Below the pieces are notes generated by a model that was not told where the DNA came from, searched no databases, and saw nothing but the letters and a program-made list of their open reading frames with translations. Shown here piece by piece: positions 1 through 9,676 of a stretch of 64,000 nt of DNA. The stretch is from Croceibacterium segetis (GTDB taxonomy: Bacteria > Pseudomonadota > Alphaproteobacteria > Sphingomonadales > Sphingomonadaceae). The number at the start of each line of letters is the position of its first letter. Position 1 is the first letter of the stretch. The position numbers and the translations under genes are program-made. The stretch spans positions 62,001 through 126,000 of the forward strand of contig NZ_JAANOZ010000004.1 in NCBI RefSeq assembly GCF_011320115.1, read 5' to 3'.

Positions 1-931
1 CCGGCTTGCGGTCCGCGCTCGCGCCGCGATCGCTCCGGCCCAGAGGCGCGCCGGTTGGGGTCAGCCGGGCATCGGGCGCGTTCGAGGCGACTTGGGGCGG
101 CGTCGCCGAGCCGGAAAAGGCGGCGATCCGCGGATCGTCGCGGCCGATCTCGGAGGCCGGGGGAAATTGCCCGAGATTGGCGGCGGCCGCCTGCTGCGCG
201 CGCGTCAGCCTGGGCATGTAGCGCAAGTAGGGCGCAAGTCGGCCGGAAATGGTCGCCGGCAGCATCGTCTGCGCGATCGAGACCGCCTCCTCGCCCTTGC
301 CGAGGATTGCCAGCGCGAACGCGCGCGTGCGGTAAGCGGCGAGATCGCGCCGTTGCAGCAGCGGGAGCAGCGTCGCGTCGGAGGCGCGCTGGTCGCCCGC
401 GATCGCCTGGCTTAGCGCGAGCCGGCGGGAGATCTCGGGATCGTTCCGCTGCGCCAGCGCCTGACGATAGAATTGCTGGGCGGCGAGGTTGTTGCCGACA
501 AGGTCCATCGCCAGCCCGCGGTCCCCGGCAAAACGTCCCATTGGGGTGCCCGCCGCTTCGGCTTCGGCGAACAGACGAACGGCCGCGGCCGGGTCGTCCT
601 GTCGCAGCGAAGTCGACGCCAGGCCTGCCTTGACCTCGCCGTTCTGCGGCTGGAGCGCGGCAGCCCGGCGGAAGAAGCCGAGCGCCGCTTGCGTATCGTC
701 GAGCCCGAGCGATGCCCATCCGGCACGCAACAACGCCGGGACGTTGCCCGGAGTGTGCGACAGGTCCTTGAGTGCCGCGTTCAGCTCGCCCAGCGAAGCT
801 GGCGGTGCCGGCTGCACGACAGGCTGGGAATAGCTGTTCTGCCCCAGCGCCGGCGCGCTTGCGGCAACGAGAGCGCAAGCGACGAGAACGGCACTCCGGC
901 GCCGGAACATCGGGTCCGATAAACTGGCCAT
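1..931 (-). CDS. Exported TPR-repeat protein (3' end beyond window)
   Basis: Seen: an open frame read on the minus strand from an ATG at 931 to the window edge, about 310 codons with no stop. The first residues MASLSDPMFRRR are followed by a hydrophobic run ending ASAPALGQ, a likely signal peptide. An ATG at 910 (MFRRRSAVLV) is an equally good start and gives a cleaner signal peptide. After it come Ala/Leu-rich helical repeats of TPR type (for example GWASLGLDDTQAALGFFRRA and AGDRGLAMDLVGNNLAAQQF). The segment nearest the edge is low-complexity and Pro/Ala-rich, like a linker. Known: sphingomonads often carry a TPR protein with a C-terminal SPOR domain beside ftsZ. Inference: this is that periplasmic protein, perhaps septum-associated, but the SPOR domain is not in the window. 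It starts 47 bp after the ftsZ stop and may share its transcript. Confidence 0.75.
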   Translation of the reverse strand, partial: MASLSDPMFRRRSAVLVACALVAASAPALGQNSYSQPVVQPAPPASLGELNAALKDLSHTPGNVPALLRAGWASLGLDDTQAALGFFRRAAALQPQNGEVKAGLASTSLRQDDPAAAVRLFAEAEAAGTPMGRFAGDRGLAMDLVGNNLAAQQFYRQALAQRNDPEISRRLALSQAIAGDQRASDATLLPLLQRRDLAAYRTRAFALAILGKGEEAVSIAQTMLPATISGRLAPYLRYMPRLTRAQQAAAANLGQFPPASEIGRDDPRIAAFSGSATPPQVASNAPDARLTPTGAPLGRSDRGASADRKP

Positions 932-978
932 GCTCAACCCGCTAGTCACGCCCGCCTGAACCGCGTGCGAACGGGGCC

Positions 979-2778
979 CTACTGATTGTTCTGGCGCCCA
1001 AGGAAGCGCGGAATGCGCAGCGACGACGAGCCTTCGCTCTCCTCGTCTTCCTCATCGGGCGAGTCCGTGCCGGCGCGCGACAGGTTGGCCATTCGCTCGA
1101 ACAGGGTGCTGCCGCCGGTCTTCGGCGGTGGCGGCGCATCGCCGTCCTGCTCATCCGATCCACCGCCCAGCAGACGACGACGACGGCCGCCCGCCGGTTG
1201 CGACTGGTCCGCTTCGGCGAGTCTGTCCGCATCGAGCAGGAGCTCGTCCTGCGGACCCTGCGGCTCCGGCTCCTCGGCGGCTTCGGTGGTCAGCTCGAGA
1301 GCGTCCTCGCTCTCAGGCTCGGCCGCGTAGCCGCCCTCCTCCCCCCATTCGTCATCGGCGCCGGCCGACACGCCTTCGACGTCGCGCGTAATCCGCGTTC
1401 CCGCCAGCGAGGCGAAGCCACCGCCGGCCGTCTCGTCCTCGGCCTCTTCTTCCTCTTCCTCGCCGTAGTCTTCCTCTTCGGCCGCTTCCTCGTCCTCTTC
1501 CTCGGCGTAGAGGCCGGCGTTCGGCTCGTAAGCGCCGGCTTCCGGCAACTGCGGGGTGTACGGCTCGGGCATTCGCAACGCGTCGCCCTCGTCCTCGGCC
1601 GTGGCTGCCGGCGCCTCGAGCTGCTCGCCGTAGCCGCCGCCGATCTCGTCCTCGCCCCAGCTGTCGTCGGCCATGGAAAGCTCGGCTGCCTGATCGGCCG
1701 CCGCCGCGTCCACGGCCAGCTCTTCCTCGGTCGGCAGCGGCAGGACAGGTTTCTTCGGCCCGCGGGCGCCCGACAGGTTGAGCGGTTGGTTGGCGCGCTC
1801 GAGCTGCTCGGCGCTCTGCTCGATTCCGGTGGCGACCACCGAGACCCGGATCTTGCCTTCGAGGTCGGGATTGAACGCCGAGCCCCAGATGATGTTGGCT
1901 TCGGGGTCGACCAGCTCGCGAATGTGGTTCGCGGCCTCGTCGATCTCGAGCAGCTTCATGTCCTCGCCGCCGATGATCGAGATGATCACGCCCTTGGCGC
2001 CCTGCATCGACACGCCGTCGAGCAGCGGGTTGGCGATCGCCCGTTCGGCGGCTTCGAGCGCGCGGTTCTCGCCCTGCCCCTCGCCTGTGCCCATCATCGC
2101 CTTGCCCATCTCTCCCATCACCGAGCGGACGTCGGCGAAGTCGAGATTGATCAGGCCGGGCATGACCATCAGGTCGGTGATCGAGCGCACTCCCTGCTGG
2201 AGGACCTCGTCGGCCATCTGGAACGCCTCCTTGAAGGTCGTGTCCGCCTTGGCGACCAGGAACAGGTTCTGGTTGGGGATGACGATCAGCGTGTCGACGT
2301 GCTTCTGCAGCTCGTCGATGCCGGCATCTGCCGAACGCATCCGCCGGGTGCCTTCGAACAGGAACGGCTTGGTCACCACTCCGACGGTCAGCACGCCCTT
2401 CCGGCGGGCCGCCTCGGCAATGACCGGGGCTGCGCCCGTACCGGTGCCGCCGCCCATGCCGGCGGCGATGAAGACCATGTTGACGCCTTCGAGGGCACGC
2501 TCGATTTCCTCGACCGTCTCTTCAGCTGCGGCGCGACCGACTTCGGGCCGCGAGCCGGCGCCGAGGCCCTGCGTGATATCCGGGCCAAGCTGGATGCGAT
2601 GCTCGGCCACCGAGTTGTTGAGCGACTGGGCATCGGTGTTGGCGACGATGAAGTCGACGCCTTCGATCTCCGCCTCGATCATGTTGGCGATGGCGTTGCC
2701 GCCGGCACCGCCGACGCCGATCACGGTGATCCGCGGGCGCAGCTCTTCCACAGAGGGCGGGCCGATGTTGATGCTCAT
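979..2778 (-). CDS. ftsZ: Cell division protein FtsZ
   Basis: Tubulin-like GTPase that polymerises into the cytoplasmic Z ring and recruits the divisome. Seen: 599 aa. The tubulin signature [10 protein letters not shown] lies at residues 109-118 and the T7 loop NLDFADV at about 211-217. The conserved core runs to about residue 325. A long, very acidic linker (many Glu/Asp runs) follows, and the tail [11 protein letters not shown] is the binding peptide for FtsA and other partners. The start [10 protein letters not shown] was chosen over an upstream in-frame ATG because GGGAG lies about 10 bases before it and the family begins here. It is the last dcw gene and is separated from ftsA by 120 bp that hold a DnaA box, so it may have its own promoter. 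Its length is well above the roughly 400-500 aa usual for FtsZ, entirely because of the linker. Confidence 0.98.
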   Translation of the reverse strand: MSINIGPPSVEELRPRITVIGVGGAGGNAIANMIEAEIEGVDFIVANTDAQSLNNSVAEHRIQLGPDITQGLGAGSRPEVGRAAAEETVEEIERALEGVNMVFIAAGMGGGTGTGAAPVIAEAARRKGVLTVGVVTKPFLFEGTRRMRSADAGIDELQKHVDTLIVIPNQNLFLVAKADTTFKEAFQMADEVLQQGVRSITDLMVMPGLINLDFADVRSVMGEMGKAMMGTGEGQGENRALEAAERAIANPLLDGVSMQGAKGVIISIIGGEDMKLLEIDEAANHIRELVDPEANIIWGSAFNPDLEGKIRVSVVATGIEQSAEQLERANQPLNLSGARGPKKPVLPLPTEEELAVDAAAADQAAELSMADDSWGEDEIGGGYGEQLEAPAATAEDEGDALRMPEPYTPQLPEAGAYEPNAGLYAEEEDEEAAEEEDYGEEEEEEAEDETAGGGFASLAGTRITRDVEGVSAGADDEWGEEGGYAAEPESEDALELTTEAAEEPEPQGPQDELLLDADRLAEADQSQPAGGRRRRLLGGGSDEQDGDAPPPPKTGGSTLFERMANLSRAGTDSPDEEDEESEGSSSLRIPRFLGRQNNQ

Positions 2779-2865
2779 GTCGGTATTCTCCCGGGAAGGA
2801 GTGTGAAGAACTTGTCTTAACGCTTCTGCCACAAAGCGAATCGCCCGTGCAAAAGGTAAATGGCC

Positions 2866-2874
2866 TTATCCACA
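2866..2874 (+). promoter_or_regulatory. Candidate DnaA box upstream of ftsZ
   Basis: The plus strand reads TTATCCACA, a perfect match to the DnaA-box consensus TTATNCACA. It lies in the 120-bp ftsA-ftsZ gap, 88 bp upstream of the ftsZ start. In Caulobacter, DnaA is known to activate ftsZ transcription. That the same holds here is inference. Confidence 0.55.
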
Positions 2875-2898
2875 AGCGCCGACGCCGCGGTTCGGCCC

Positions 2899-4194
2899 CT
2901 AGAAATACTCTTTCATCGCGTGCCACAGCCGCTGGGCCATCGCAGTGGCTCCGTAGCGGCGGGTAATCTGGTGCCGGTGGCCGATCACGCGAATGTCGAC
3001 GGGGTCCTCCGCCGCATAGAGCACGAGACCCGCGAGCGTGGCGAATCCGGGCACCGCGTGCGCCTCGGGCAGCCCCTTCAACTGCGGGGGACGGCCGATC
3101 CGCACCGGTTTGCCGAGCGCCGCCTGGGCGTAGTCGGCCAGGCCGGCCATTTCGGCGCCGCCGCCGGTAAACACGACCTGGCGGCTGCGCGCGCCGGCCT
3201 TGCTCGCAAAGCCCCCCGTGAACCCTTGGGCTTCAAGCGCGCGGCCAACGTCGCTGACCAGCCGGTCGAGTTCGCCGGTGATCACCGCGATCAGTTCGGA
3301 GCGCGGGATGCGATTCTGCTCGTCGGCGCCGCGCGCGGTGGGGCCGGCGCGGTCATCCCCGGGCGCGTTTACCGCGACGAGCTCGCGGTGATCGGCGGGG
3401 CTCGCGATCGCCGAGCCGTGGACGCACTTGAGGCGCTCGGCCTGGAAGCGGCGAATCCCGAAGGCGCTTGCGATCGCGTCGGTGATGTCGGCCGAGCCCA
3501 TGGGAATCGCCGTGAGCCCCACGAGCATCCCCGCGGCGAACACCGCGACGTTGGTCACCTCGGCGCCGAACTCGACCAGCGCGACGCCCAAGTCGCGCTC
3601 TTCGGCAGTAAGACAAGCGTACCCCGCGGCCAGCGGCGACGCGACAATGCCCTCGACCTCGAGGTGCGCGTTCTCGACAGCCTCGCGCAAGTTGCGCATC
3701 GGCGCGCCGTCGGCGAGCATGGTGTGGACGTCGACCCCGAGCCGTTCGGCATGCAGCCCCTTGGGATTGGCGATACCCTCCGCCCCGTCGAGGAAATAGC
3801 ACGCCGGCTGGGCATGCAAGACCATGCGCCCGTCGGGCTCGAGCGCATCGCGCGCCGCCGCGAGCAGCAGGTCGATGTCCTCTTCCTCGATCCGCCGCCC
3901 GCCGATCTCGATTTCTATCTGGCTGATCCGGCTGGCGAGCCCCGCGCCGGAAGCCCCGAGCCAGACGCTCTGCACCGTCAGCCCGGCGAGCTTCTCGGCC
4001 CGTTCGAGCGCGTCACGCACGGCGTAAGTCGCCGCGGCCATGTCGGTTACATAGCCGCGCTTGATCCCCTGAGCGGCGCGGTGGCCCGAACCGAGCACGG
4101 TCATCTCGCCGCTTTCGGAAATCCCGGCAATCATCGCCGAAATGCGGAAGCTGCCGATGTTCACGGCGGCGAAAACGCGCGCAATGTTCGCCAT
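2899..4194 (-). CDS. ftsA: Cell division protein FtsA
   Basis: Actin-like ATPase that tethers FtsZ to the inner membrane. Seen: 431 aa, an N-terminal phosphate-1-like segment (AAVNIGSFRISAMIA), the FtsA 1C region in the first third, a C-terminal ATPase motif VVFTGGGAEMAGLADYAQ, and a final amphipathic helix AMAQRLWHAMKEYF that fits the membrane-targeting sequence. The frame is open well upstream into ftsQ. The ATG at 4194 was chosen because it matches the family start and overlaps the ftsQ stop by one base (TGATG), which implies translational coupling. It is co-transcribed with ftsQ upstream. The 120-bp gap after it is the largest inside the dcw cluster. Confidence 0.96.
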   Translation of the reverse strand: MANIARVFAAVNIGSFRISAMIAGISESGEMTVLGSGHRAAQGIKRGYVTDMAAATYAVRDALERAEKLAGLTVQSVWLGASGAGLASRISQIEIEIGGRRIEEEDIDLLLAAARDALEPDGRMVLHAQPACYFLDGAEGIANPKGLHAERLGVDVHTMLADGAPMRNLREAVENAHLEVEGIVASPLAAGYACLTAEERDLGVALVEFGAEVTNVAVFAAGMLVGLTAIPMGSADITDAIASAFGIRRFQAERLKCVHGSAIASPADHRELVAVNAPGDDRAGPTARGADEQNRIPRSELIAVITGELDRLVSDVGRALEAQGFTGGFASKAGARSRQVVFTGGGAEMAGLADYAQAALGKPVRIGRPPQLKGLPEAHAVPGFATLAGLVLYAAEDPVDIRVIGHRHQITRRYGATAMAQRLWHAMKEYF

Positions 4195-5111
4195 CAGGTC
4201 GTCCCCCCCTCGGCCACGGGCGGCTTGTTCTCGGCGGCACACTCGGGGCAGCGCATATAGATTCGCTCCGGCGTGCGCATGTCGAACGCCACCACCTTGC
4301 CGCCGATCAGCCGGTTGACCCCGTCGAGCCGGGCGAACTCGATCAATGCCTTGGCGCCCTCCTCGTCTCCCTGCGGCAGCGCCAGCACCTGACCGGTCTT
4401 GAAGGTCAGGTTCCAGCGCCGGTTGCCGATCCATTCCGCCGCGACGACTTGCGGACGAAGAGCGGGCGCGGCTTCGAGCAGCGCCGAAAGCGCCTCCACT
4501 TGCGATTGCGCGCCGGGGCCCGAAATCATCAGCATGCCCTTGGCCCTGGCCTCGGAAATGGGCTCAAGCTCGTGGCCAGTGGCGTCGATCAGCGCCAGCC
4601 GCCCTGGCTTGCGCAGCACCGCGTGCGGCGTTCGCTCGACGATGTCGACGACGATGCGGTCGGGCAGCTGGCGCGAGACGCGGGCGTCCTCGACCCAGCT
4701 CAGCGTCATGACCTTGGCGCGCAGCGCGGCGAGATCGACCTGGGTCATCGCCCGGCTGCGTTCACCCAGCACCTGGTCGTAGACCTTGAGCTCGTTGAGC
4801 CGCCTGGTCCCGCGCACATCGACGTTGGCGACCTTGAAGCCCGCGTTCGCGGCGCCATCGGCAACCTTCTGGTTGATCAGCAGCGTCAGGCCCGCGGCGC
4901 TGGCGACGAGCCAGGCGAGCGCCGCCGCGGCGAGGAGGATGGCGACCAGGAACGTCTTGTGCAGCTGCTCCTCGGTGAAGGGCAGCCGCCGCAGCAGCCC
5001 TCCGGCAGCCGACTGGGTCTTCTGCCGCGCCTGCCGTACCTGGCGCTTGGTGTCGTGGGCGCGGGCCTGGCGGCGGACCCCGGTGGCCTTGCGGCGGATC
5101 GTCTGCGCCAT
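4194..5111 (-). CDS. ftsQ: Cell division protein FtsQ
   Basis: Bitopic inner-membrane divisome protein that links early and late division proteins. Seen: 305 aa, a basic cytoplasmic N-terminus (about 50 residues, many Arg/Lys), one membrane segment at about 54-76 (TFLVAILLAAAALAWLVASA), then a POTRA domain starting near FKVANVDVRGTRRLNELKVY, followed by the FtsQ/DivIB beta domain containing LSWVEDARVSRQLPDRIVVD. The C-terminus carries an unusual RCPECAAENK stretch with two Cys. The start overlaps the ddl stop by one base, and the stop overlaps the ftsA start. The identification is firm from domain order and from its place between ddl and ftsA. Confidence 0.95.
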   Translation of the reverse strand: MAQTIRRKATGVRRQARAHDTKRQVRQARQKTQSAAGGLLRRLPFTEEQLHKTFLVAILLAAAALAWLVASAAGLTLLINQKVADGAANAGFKVANVDVRGTRRLNELKVYDQVLGERSRAMTQVDLAALRAKVMTLSWVEDARVSRQLPDRIVVDIVERTPHAVLRKPGRLALIDATGHELEPISEARAKGMLMISGPGAQSQVEALSALLEAAPALRPQVVAAEWIGNRRWNLTFKTGQVLALPQGDEEGAKALIEFARLDGVNRLIGGKVVAFDMRTPERIYMRCPECAAENKPPVAEGGTT

Positions 5112-6076
5112 CAGCCGGCCTCCGCCGTTGCGGGCAGCTTGCCGAAGTGATGCAGGGCATCCTCGATGATGATCTCGACCAGTTCGCCGTACTCGATCCC
5201 GCAGTGCCGCGCCTGCTCGGGCACGAGGCTCAGCGGGGTCATCCCCGGCTGGGTGTTGGTCTCGAGCAGGAACAGGCCGTCTTCGCCGCGTTCGTCGTCC
5301 CAGCGGAAGTCCGAGCGGCTGCACCCGCGGCAGCCGAGCAGCCGGTGGGCCTGAAGCGCGTATTCGAGGCACAGGCGGGTGATTTCCGCAGGAATCTGCG
5401 CCGGGCAAACGTGCTCGGTCATCCCGTCGGTGTACTTGGCGTCGAAATCGTAGAACCCGCTCTTCGGCACCAGCTCGGTGACCATCAGCGCGCGGTCGCC
5501 CAGCACTGCGGCAGTGAGTTCGCGCCCGCGGATGTAGGGCTCGCACATCAGGCTTTCGAACTGCTGCCACGGGCCCTTGGCGTCGCGGCTGATCGGGTTG
5601 CCGTAGTTGCCCTCGGCGGTAACGATCGCCACTCCGACCGAGGAGCCCTCGTTGACCGGCTTGAGCACATAGGGCCGCGCCAGGGGGTCGCCGTCGTAGA
5701 GTTCCTCGCTGCGAACGATACGCCCGCCGGGCATCGGGATGCCGTGCGGCACCAGCGCGTGCTTGGTCAGCTCCTTGTCGATCGCGATGACCGAGGTGGC
5801 GAGGCCCGAGTGCGTGTAAGGCACGCCGATCAGGTCCATCATGCCCTGGACGGTGCCGTCTTCGCCGGGCACGCCGTGGAGCGCATTGAACACCACATCG
5901 GGTTTGCTCTCGTGCAGCCGCAGCGCGACCTCGCGATCCATGTCGATCCGCGTCACGCGATGGCCGCGTTCCTCGAGCGCCTTGGCGACGCCCTCGCCGC
6001 TCATCAGCGACACCGGCCGCTCGCTCGCCCAGCCGCCCATCAGGACCGCGACGTGGAGTTTGGGGAGGCGGCTCAT
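5111..6076 (-). CDS. ddl: D-alanine--D-alanine ligase
   Basis: Cytoplasmic ATP-grasp enzyme that joins two D-Ala for the peptidoglycan stem peptide. Seen: 321 aa, N-terminal VAVLMGGWASERPVSLMSG, the substrate-binding stretch NALHGVPGEDGTVQGMMDLI with PYTHSGLATSVIAIDKELTK just after it, ATP-grasp residues YVLKPVNEGSSVGVAIV, and the C-terminal metal-binding stretch LLETNTQPGMTPLSLVPEQA. The ATG at 6076 (MSRLPKLHV) overlaps the murB stop by four bases (ATGA). The larger upstream open frame is a shadow of murB. The short-type length fits DdlB of dcw clusters. Confidence 0.97.
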   Translation of the reverse strand: MSRLPKLHVAVLMGGWASERPVSLMSGEGVAKALEERGHRVTRIDMDREVALRLHESKPDVVFNALHGVPGEDGTVQGMMDLIGVPYTHSGLATSVIAIDKELTKHALVPHGIPMPGGRIVRSEELYDGDPLARPYVLKPVNEGSSVGVAIVTAEGNYGNPISRDAKGPWQQFESLMCEPYIRGRELTAAVLGDRALMVTELVPKSGFYDFDAKYTDGMTEHVCPAQIPAEITRLCLEYALQAHRLLGCRGCSRSDFRWDDERGEDGLFLLETNTQPGMTPLSLVPEQARHCGIEYGELVEIIIEDALHHFGKLPATAEAG

Positions 6077-7035
6077 GGGCGCCCCACCCGCTGGATTTCC
6101 CATTCGAGGCTCACGCCCTGGCTCTCGGCCACGCGGCGGCGGACTTCTTCGCCGAGGCCTTCGATGTCGGCGCTGCTCGCCTCGCCGGTGTTGATGAGGA
6201 AATTGGCATGCTTCTCGCTCACTTGCGCGCCGCCCACCGTCAGGCCGCGGCAGCCGGCGGCATCGACCAGGCGCCAGGCCTTGTCCCCGGGCGGGTTCTT
6301 GAAGGTCGAGCCGCCGGTCTTGGTCCTGAGCGGCTGCGATTCCTCGCGCGCTGCGGCGATGCGGTCCATTTCCGCGCCGATCGCCTTGGGATCGCCCGGC
6401 GTGCCGCGAAAACGCGCGGAAACGACGATGGCGCCGTCCGGCAGTGCCGAATGACGGTAGGAATAACGCAGCTCGCTCGCCGCCAGGCGCACGAGCTGGC
6501 CCTCGGGCATGACGACGTCGCAATCGACGAGGATGTCGGCCACCTCGCGCCCGTAAGCGCCGCCGTTCATCCGCACGAAGCCACCGACGGTGCCGGGAAT
6601 GCCGCGCAGGAACTCGAGCCCGGCGATGCCGGCGTCGCGCGCCGTCGAGCTGACGAGAATGCCGCTTGCCCCGCCGCCGCAGCGCAGCTCGTGGCCGGGT
6701 AGCGCCTCGACCTGCGAAAAGGCCTTGCCGAGCCGCACGACGACGCCCGGCACCCCGCCATCCCGCACGATCAGGTTCGAGCCGAGGCCGAGCGCCATCA
6801 CCGGCGTGCCCTCCTCGAGTCCGCCGAGGAAGGTCAGCAGGTCGTCGAGGTCTTCGGGCTCGAACAACCAGTCGGCCGCGCCGCCGCTCTTGAACCAGAC
6901 CAGCTTGGCCAGCGGAGCGTTGCGGGTAAGCTTTCCGCGTACCTTGCCGCCGGCGAACCCGGCAGGCGCGACGGCGTCTTCCGACTGCGGAGCGCGGGTC
7001 CAGCCGCGCAGGTGCTCGTTCGGCTGGCGGCTCAT
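6073..7035 (-). CDS. murB: UDP-N-acetylenolpyruvoylglucosamine reductase MurB
   Basis: FAD enzyme that reduces UDP-GlcNAc-enolpyruvate to UDP-MurNAc with NADPH. Seen: 320 aa, the N-terminal FAD-binding segment with [21 protein letters not shown]-type sequence and [20 protein letters not shown], the domain-2 motif [20 protein letters not shown], and the catalytic region [17 protein letters not shown] carrying the conserved Ser. The C-terminal [20 protein letters not shown] fits the family. The start at 7035 (MSRQPNEHL) overlaps the murC stop by four bases; an upstream in-frame ATG at 7086 lies inside murC and is less likely. It is translationally coupled to ddl downstream. Confidence 0.96.
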   Translation of the reverse strand: MSRQPNEHLRGWTRAPQSEDAVAPAGFAGGKVRGKLTRNAPLAKLVWFKSGGAADWLFEPEDLDDLLTFLGGLEEGTPVMALGLGSNLIVRDGGVPGVVVRLGKAFSQVEALPGHELRCGGGASGILVSSTARDAGIAGLEFLRGIPGTVGGFVRMNGGAYGREVADILVDCDVVMPEGQLVRLAASELRYSYRHSALPDGAIVVSARFRGTPGDPKAIGAEMDRIAAAREESQPLRTKTGGSTFKNPPGDKAWRLVDAAGCRGLTVGGAQVSEKHANFLINTGEASSADIEGLGEEVRRRVAESQGVSLEWEIQRVGRP

Positions 7036-8447
7036 GCGGCCAGATCCCGCTTGCCGGCGATCGCGGCGGCGAGTCCCGCGGCCCACTTGGTGATGTCGCC
7101 CGCGCCGAGGCAGACGACGAAGTCGCCCGGCTTGACCACTTGCGCCAGCTCCGCGGCCAGTTCCTCGGGCCCGGCGATCTCGCTCGCCGAACGGTGCCCG
7201 CTGGCGCGCATGCCTTCGACCAGGTGCGCGGAATCGACCCCTTCGATCGGCTGCTCGCCGGCGGGATAGACCGGCGCGGCGTAAACCACATCGGCGTCGT
7301 TGAAGGCGGTCTGGAACTCGCGCATCAGATCGCGCAACCGGGTGAAACGGTGCGGCTGGACGACCGCGATCACCTTGCCCCGCGAAGCTTCGCGCGCCGC
7401 GGCCAGCACCGCGCGGATTTCCACCGGGTGATGTGCGTAATCGTCGATGATCGTCGCCCCGGCCACTTCGCCGACGCGGGTGAAGCGCCGCCGCACGCCG
7501 CCGAACTGGGCGAAGCCGGTACGGATCGTGTCGTCGTCGCAGCCCATCTCCAGCGCCACGCCGATCGCGGCGAGCGCGTTCTGGACGTTGTGCCGCCCGG
7601 GCATCGGAATGAATACGTTGCTTATCCGCCGTTCCTTGCCGTCGCGGTCGCGCAGCACGGCGTCGAACAGGTTGCCGCCCTCATGGCTGCGGATGTTCTC
7701 GCCGCGCAAGTCGGCTTGGGCGGAAAGGCCGTACGTCAACACGCGCCGGTCGCGGACCTTGCCGATCACCGCCTGCACTTCGGGGTGGTCGATGCACAGC
7801 ACCGCGAGGCCGTAGAACGGCACGTTCTCGATGAATTCGACGAACGCCTTCTTCACCGCGTCGAACGAACCGTAGTGGTCGAGATGCTCGGGATCGATGT
7901 TGGTCACCACCGCGATCGTGCCGTCGAGCCGCAGGAAGCTGCCGTCGCTCTCGTCGGCCTCCACCACCATCCATTCGCTGTCGCCCAAGCGCGCGTTCGA
8001 GCCGTAGCTTTCGATGATTCCGCCGTTGATCACCGTCGGGTCGATCCCGCCGGCGTCGAGCAAGGCGGCGACCATGCTGGTGGTGGTGGTCTTGCCGTGA
8101 GTGCCGGCGACCGCGACGGTCTTCTTGAGCCGCATGAGCTCGGCGAGCATCTCCGCGCGGCGGACCACCGGAATGCGCCGTTCCAGCGCGGCGGCGACTT
8201 CGGGGTTGTCGCGCTTGACCGCGGTCGAGGTCACCACCACGGCCGCATCGCCGAGATTGGCGGCGCTGTGGCCGATGAACACTTCGATCCCGCGTTTGCG
8301 CAGCCGTTCGACCGAAGCGCTCTCGCTCAGGTCCGACCCCTGTACGGTGTAGCCAAGGTTGCACATCACCTCGGCGATCCCGGACATGCCGATGCCGCCG
8401 ATGCCGACGAAGTGAATCGTCCCGATGTCGGTGCCGACGCCCTGCAT
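7032..8447 (-). CDS. murC: UDP-N-acetylmuramate--L-alanine ligase MurC
   Basis: Adds L-Ala to UDP-MurNAc, the first step of the stem peptide. Seen: 471 aa, an N-terminal Rossmann-like UMAG-binding stretch [20 protein letters not shown] at about 11-30, the P-loop GTHGKTT at 115-121, the central ligase domain with [14 protein letters not shown] and [14 protein letters not shown], and the C-terminal domain with [10 protein letters not shown]. The ATG at 8447 shares its A with the murG stop (TGATG). The long frame upstream is murG in another reading and was cut off. It is fully conserved in motif order. Confidence 0.97.
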   Translation of the reverse strand: MQGVGTDIGTIHFVGIGGIGMSGIAEVMCNLGYTVQGSDLSESASVERLRKRGIEVFIGHSAANLGDAAVVVTSTAVKRDNPEVAAALERRIPVVRRAEMLAELMRLKKTVAVAGTHGKTTTTSMVAALLDAGGIDPTVINGGIIESYGSNARLGDSEWMVVEADESDGSFLRLDGTIAVVTNIDPEHLDHYGSFDAVKKAFVEFIENVPFYGLAVLCIDHPEVQAVIGKVRDRRVLTYGLSAQADLRGENIRSHEGGNLFDAVLRDRDGKERRISNVFIPMPGRHNVQNALAAIGVALEMGCDDDTIRTGFAQFGGVRRRFTRVGEVAGATIIDDYAHHPVEIRAVLAAAREASRGKVIAVVQPHRFTRLRDLMREFQTAFNDADVVYAAPVYPAGEQPIEGVDSAHLVEGMRASGHRSASEIAGPEELAAELAQVVKPGDFVVCLGAGDITKWAAGLAAAIAGKRDLAA

Positions 8448-9676
8448 CAGCGCTCTCCGGCGGCGCGCTGGAGGTGCTGCGCCAGCGGCCCGAAAAGCGT
8501 GTCTTCGATATCGCGGTGCGCGGCCGTCGCACGGGCCGCGGATTTGCCCAGCGACTTGCGGTCGACACGGATCACGTCCTGGATCGCGGCGCCGCCGAAG
8601 CTCTCGACGAGGTCGGCAAGGTCGCGCGCCGCATTCGGGCGGCCGCAGTTCCACGCCGCGTGGGCTGCGGTGGCGAGCGTCTCGGGATGCTGCGCCATCG
8701 CCTGGATCTGCTTGGCCAGCTCCTTGGCGGTGAACTTGTACTGACGGATCGAGCGCGCGCCGCCGGCCTTGACCATCTCGCGCGCGTTGGCCGCCTGGTG
8801 ATCGTCGGTGGCGATCGGCAGCGGCACGAGGATCGCCGGGCGGCCGACGTCGGTCAGCTCGGCGATGGTCGAAGCCCCGGCGCGGCCGATGAACAAGTGC
8901 GCATCGGCGAGGCGCGCCGACATGTCCTCGAAGTAGGTCCCGAGCTCGGCCGGAATGTTATGGCTGGCGTAGCGCGCGCGGACCGCATCGAGGTCCTCGG
9001 CGCGGCACTGCTGGGTCACCTGCAGGCGGCTGCGCAGCGCCGGCTGGAGCATTGCAAGGCCATCGGGAACGATCTCCGACAGCACGCGCGCGCCCTGGCT
9101 GCCGCCAGTGACCAGAACGCGCAGCAGGCCGTCCTGGGTGAACGCCGGAAACGGCTCGTCGCGCAGCGCCAGCACTTCCGGGCGCACCGGGTTGCCGACG
9201 AGGTGGACCTTCTCAAGGTATTTGGCCTTCAGCCGGTCGACATCCGGATAAGCGGTGGCGATGGCGTTGACCCGCCCCGCGAGCAGCCGATTGACCCGGC
9301 CGAGCACGGCGTTCTGTTCGTGCACGACCGAGGCGATGCCGGCCGATTTCGCCGCGAGCAAAGCCGGAAGGGCGGGATAGCCGCCAAACCCGACAACCGC
9401 GCTCGGCTCGAAGCTTTCGAACAGCCGCAGCGCCATGCGCCGGCCTTCCAGCACGGCGGCGATGCCCTTGGGCCAGCTGAGCGGGTTCTTGCCGAAGCGG
9501 CCGGCGGGCAGCACGTGCGCGGGCAGGAACTCGGGCTTCCCGGGGATTTCGGCGCCGCGCCGGTCGGTTATCAGCGCGACGTGATGCCCGCGCCGCTCGA
9601 GTTCGTGGGCGAGCGCGAAGGCGGGCGTCAGGTGGCCGCCAGTGCCGCCCGCGGCGAGTACGTAATGGCGCGTCAC
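8447..9676 (-). CDS. murG: UDP-GlcNAc: lipid I GlcNAc-transferase MurG
   Basis: GT28 glycosyltransferase that makes lipid II from lipid I on the inner face of the membrane. Seen: 409 aa with a GTG start at 9676 ([11 protein letters not shown]). The N-terminal G-loop [17 protein letters not shown], a second G-loop [14 protein letters not shown], and the acceptor motif [20 protein letters not shown] with the UDP-sugar contact region [13 protein letters not shown] are all present. The GTG overlaps the ftsW stop by four bases (GTGA), and no better ATG exists upstream in frame. The C-terminus is about 40-50 residues longer than in E. coli MurG, with an Ala/Arg-rich tail. Confidence 0.96.
   Translation of the reverse strand: MTRHYVLAAGGTGGHLTPAFALAHELERRGHHVALITDRRGAEIPGKPEFLPAHVLPAGRFGKNPLSWPKGIAAVLEGRRMALRLFESFEPSAVVGFGGYPALPALLAAKSAGIASVVHEQNAVLGRVNRLLAGRVNAIATAYPDVDRLKAKYLEKVHLVGNPVRPEVLALRDEPFPAFTQDGLLRVLVTGGSQGARVLSEIVPDGLAMLQPALRSRLQVTQQCRAEDLDAVRARYASHNIPAELGTYFEDMSARLADAHLFIGRAGASTIAELTDVGRPAILVPLPIATDDHQAANAREMVKAGGARSIRQYKFTAKELAKQIQAMAQHPETLATAAHAAWNCGRPNAARDLADLVESFGGAAIQDVIRVDRKSLGKSAARATAAHRDIEDTLFGPLAQHLQRAAGER

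Noticed and set aside
1198-2820. 540-codon plus-strand open frame opposite ftsZ
   Set aside because: High-GC antisense shadow: Arg/Leu/Val/Gly-rich with no family look, while the minus strand holds an unmistakable ftsZ.
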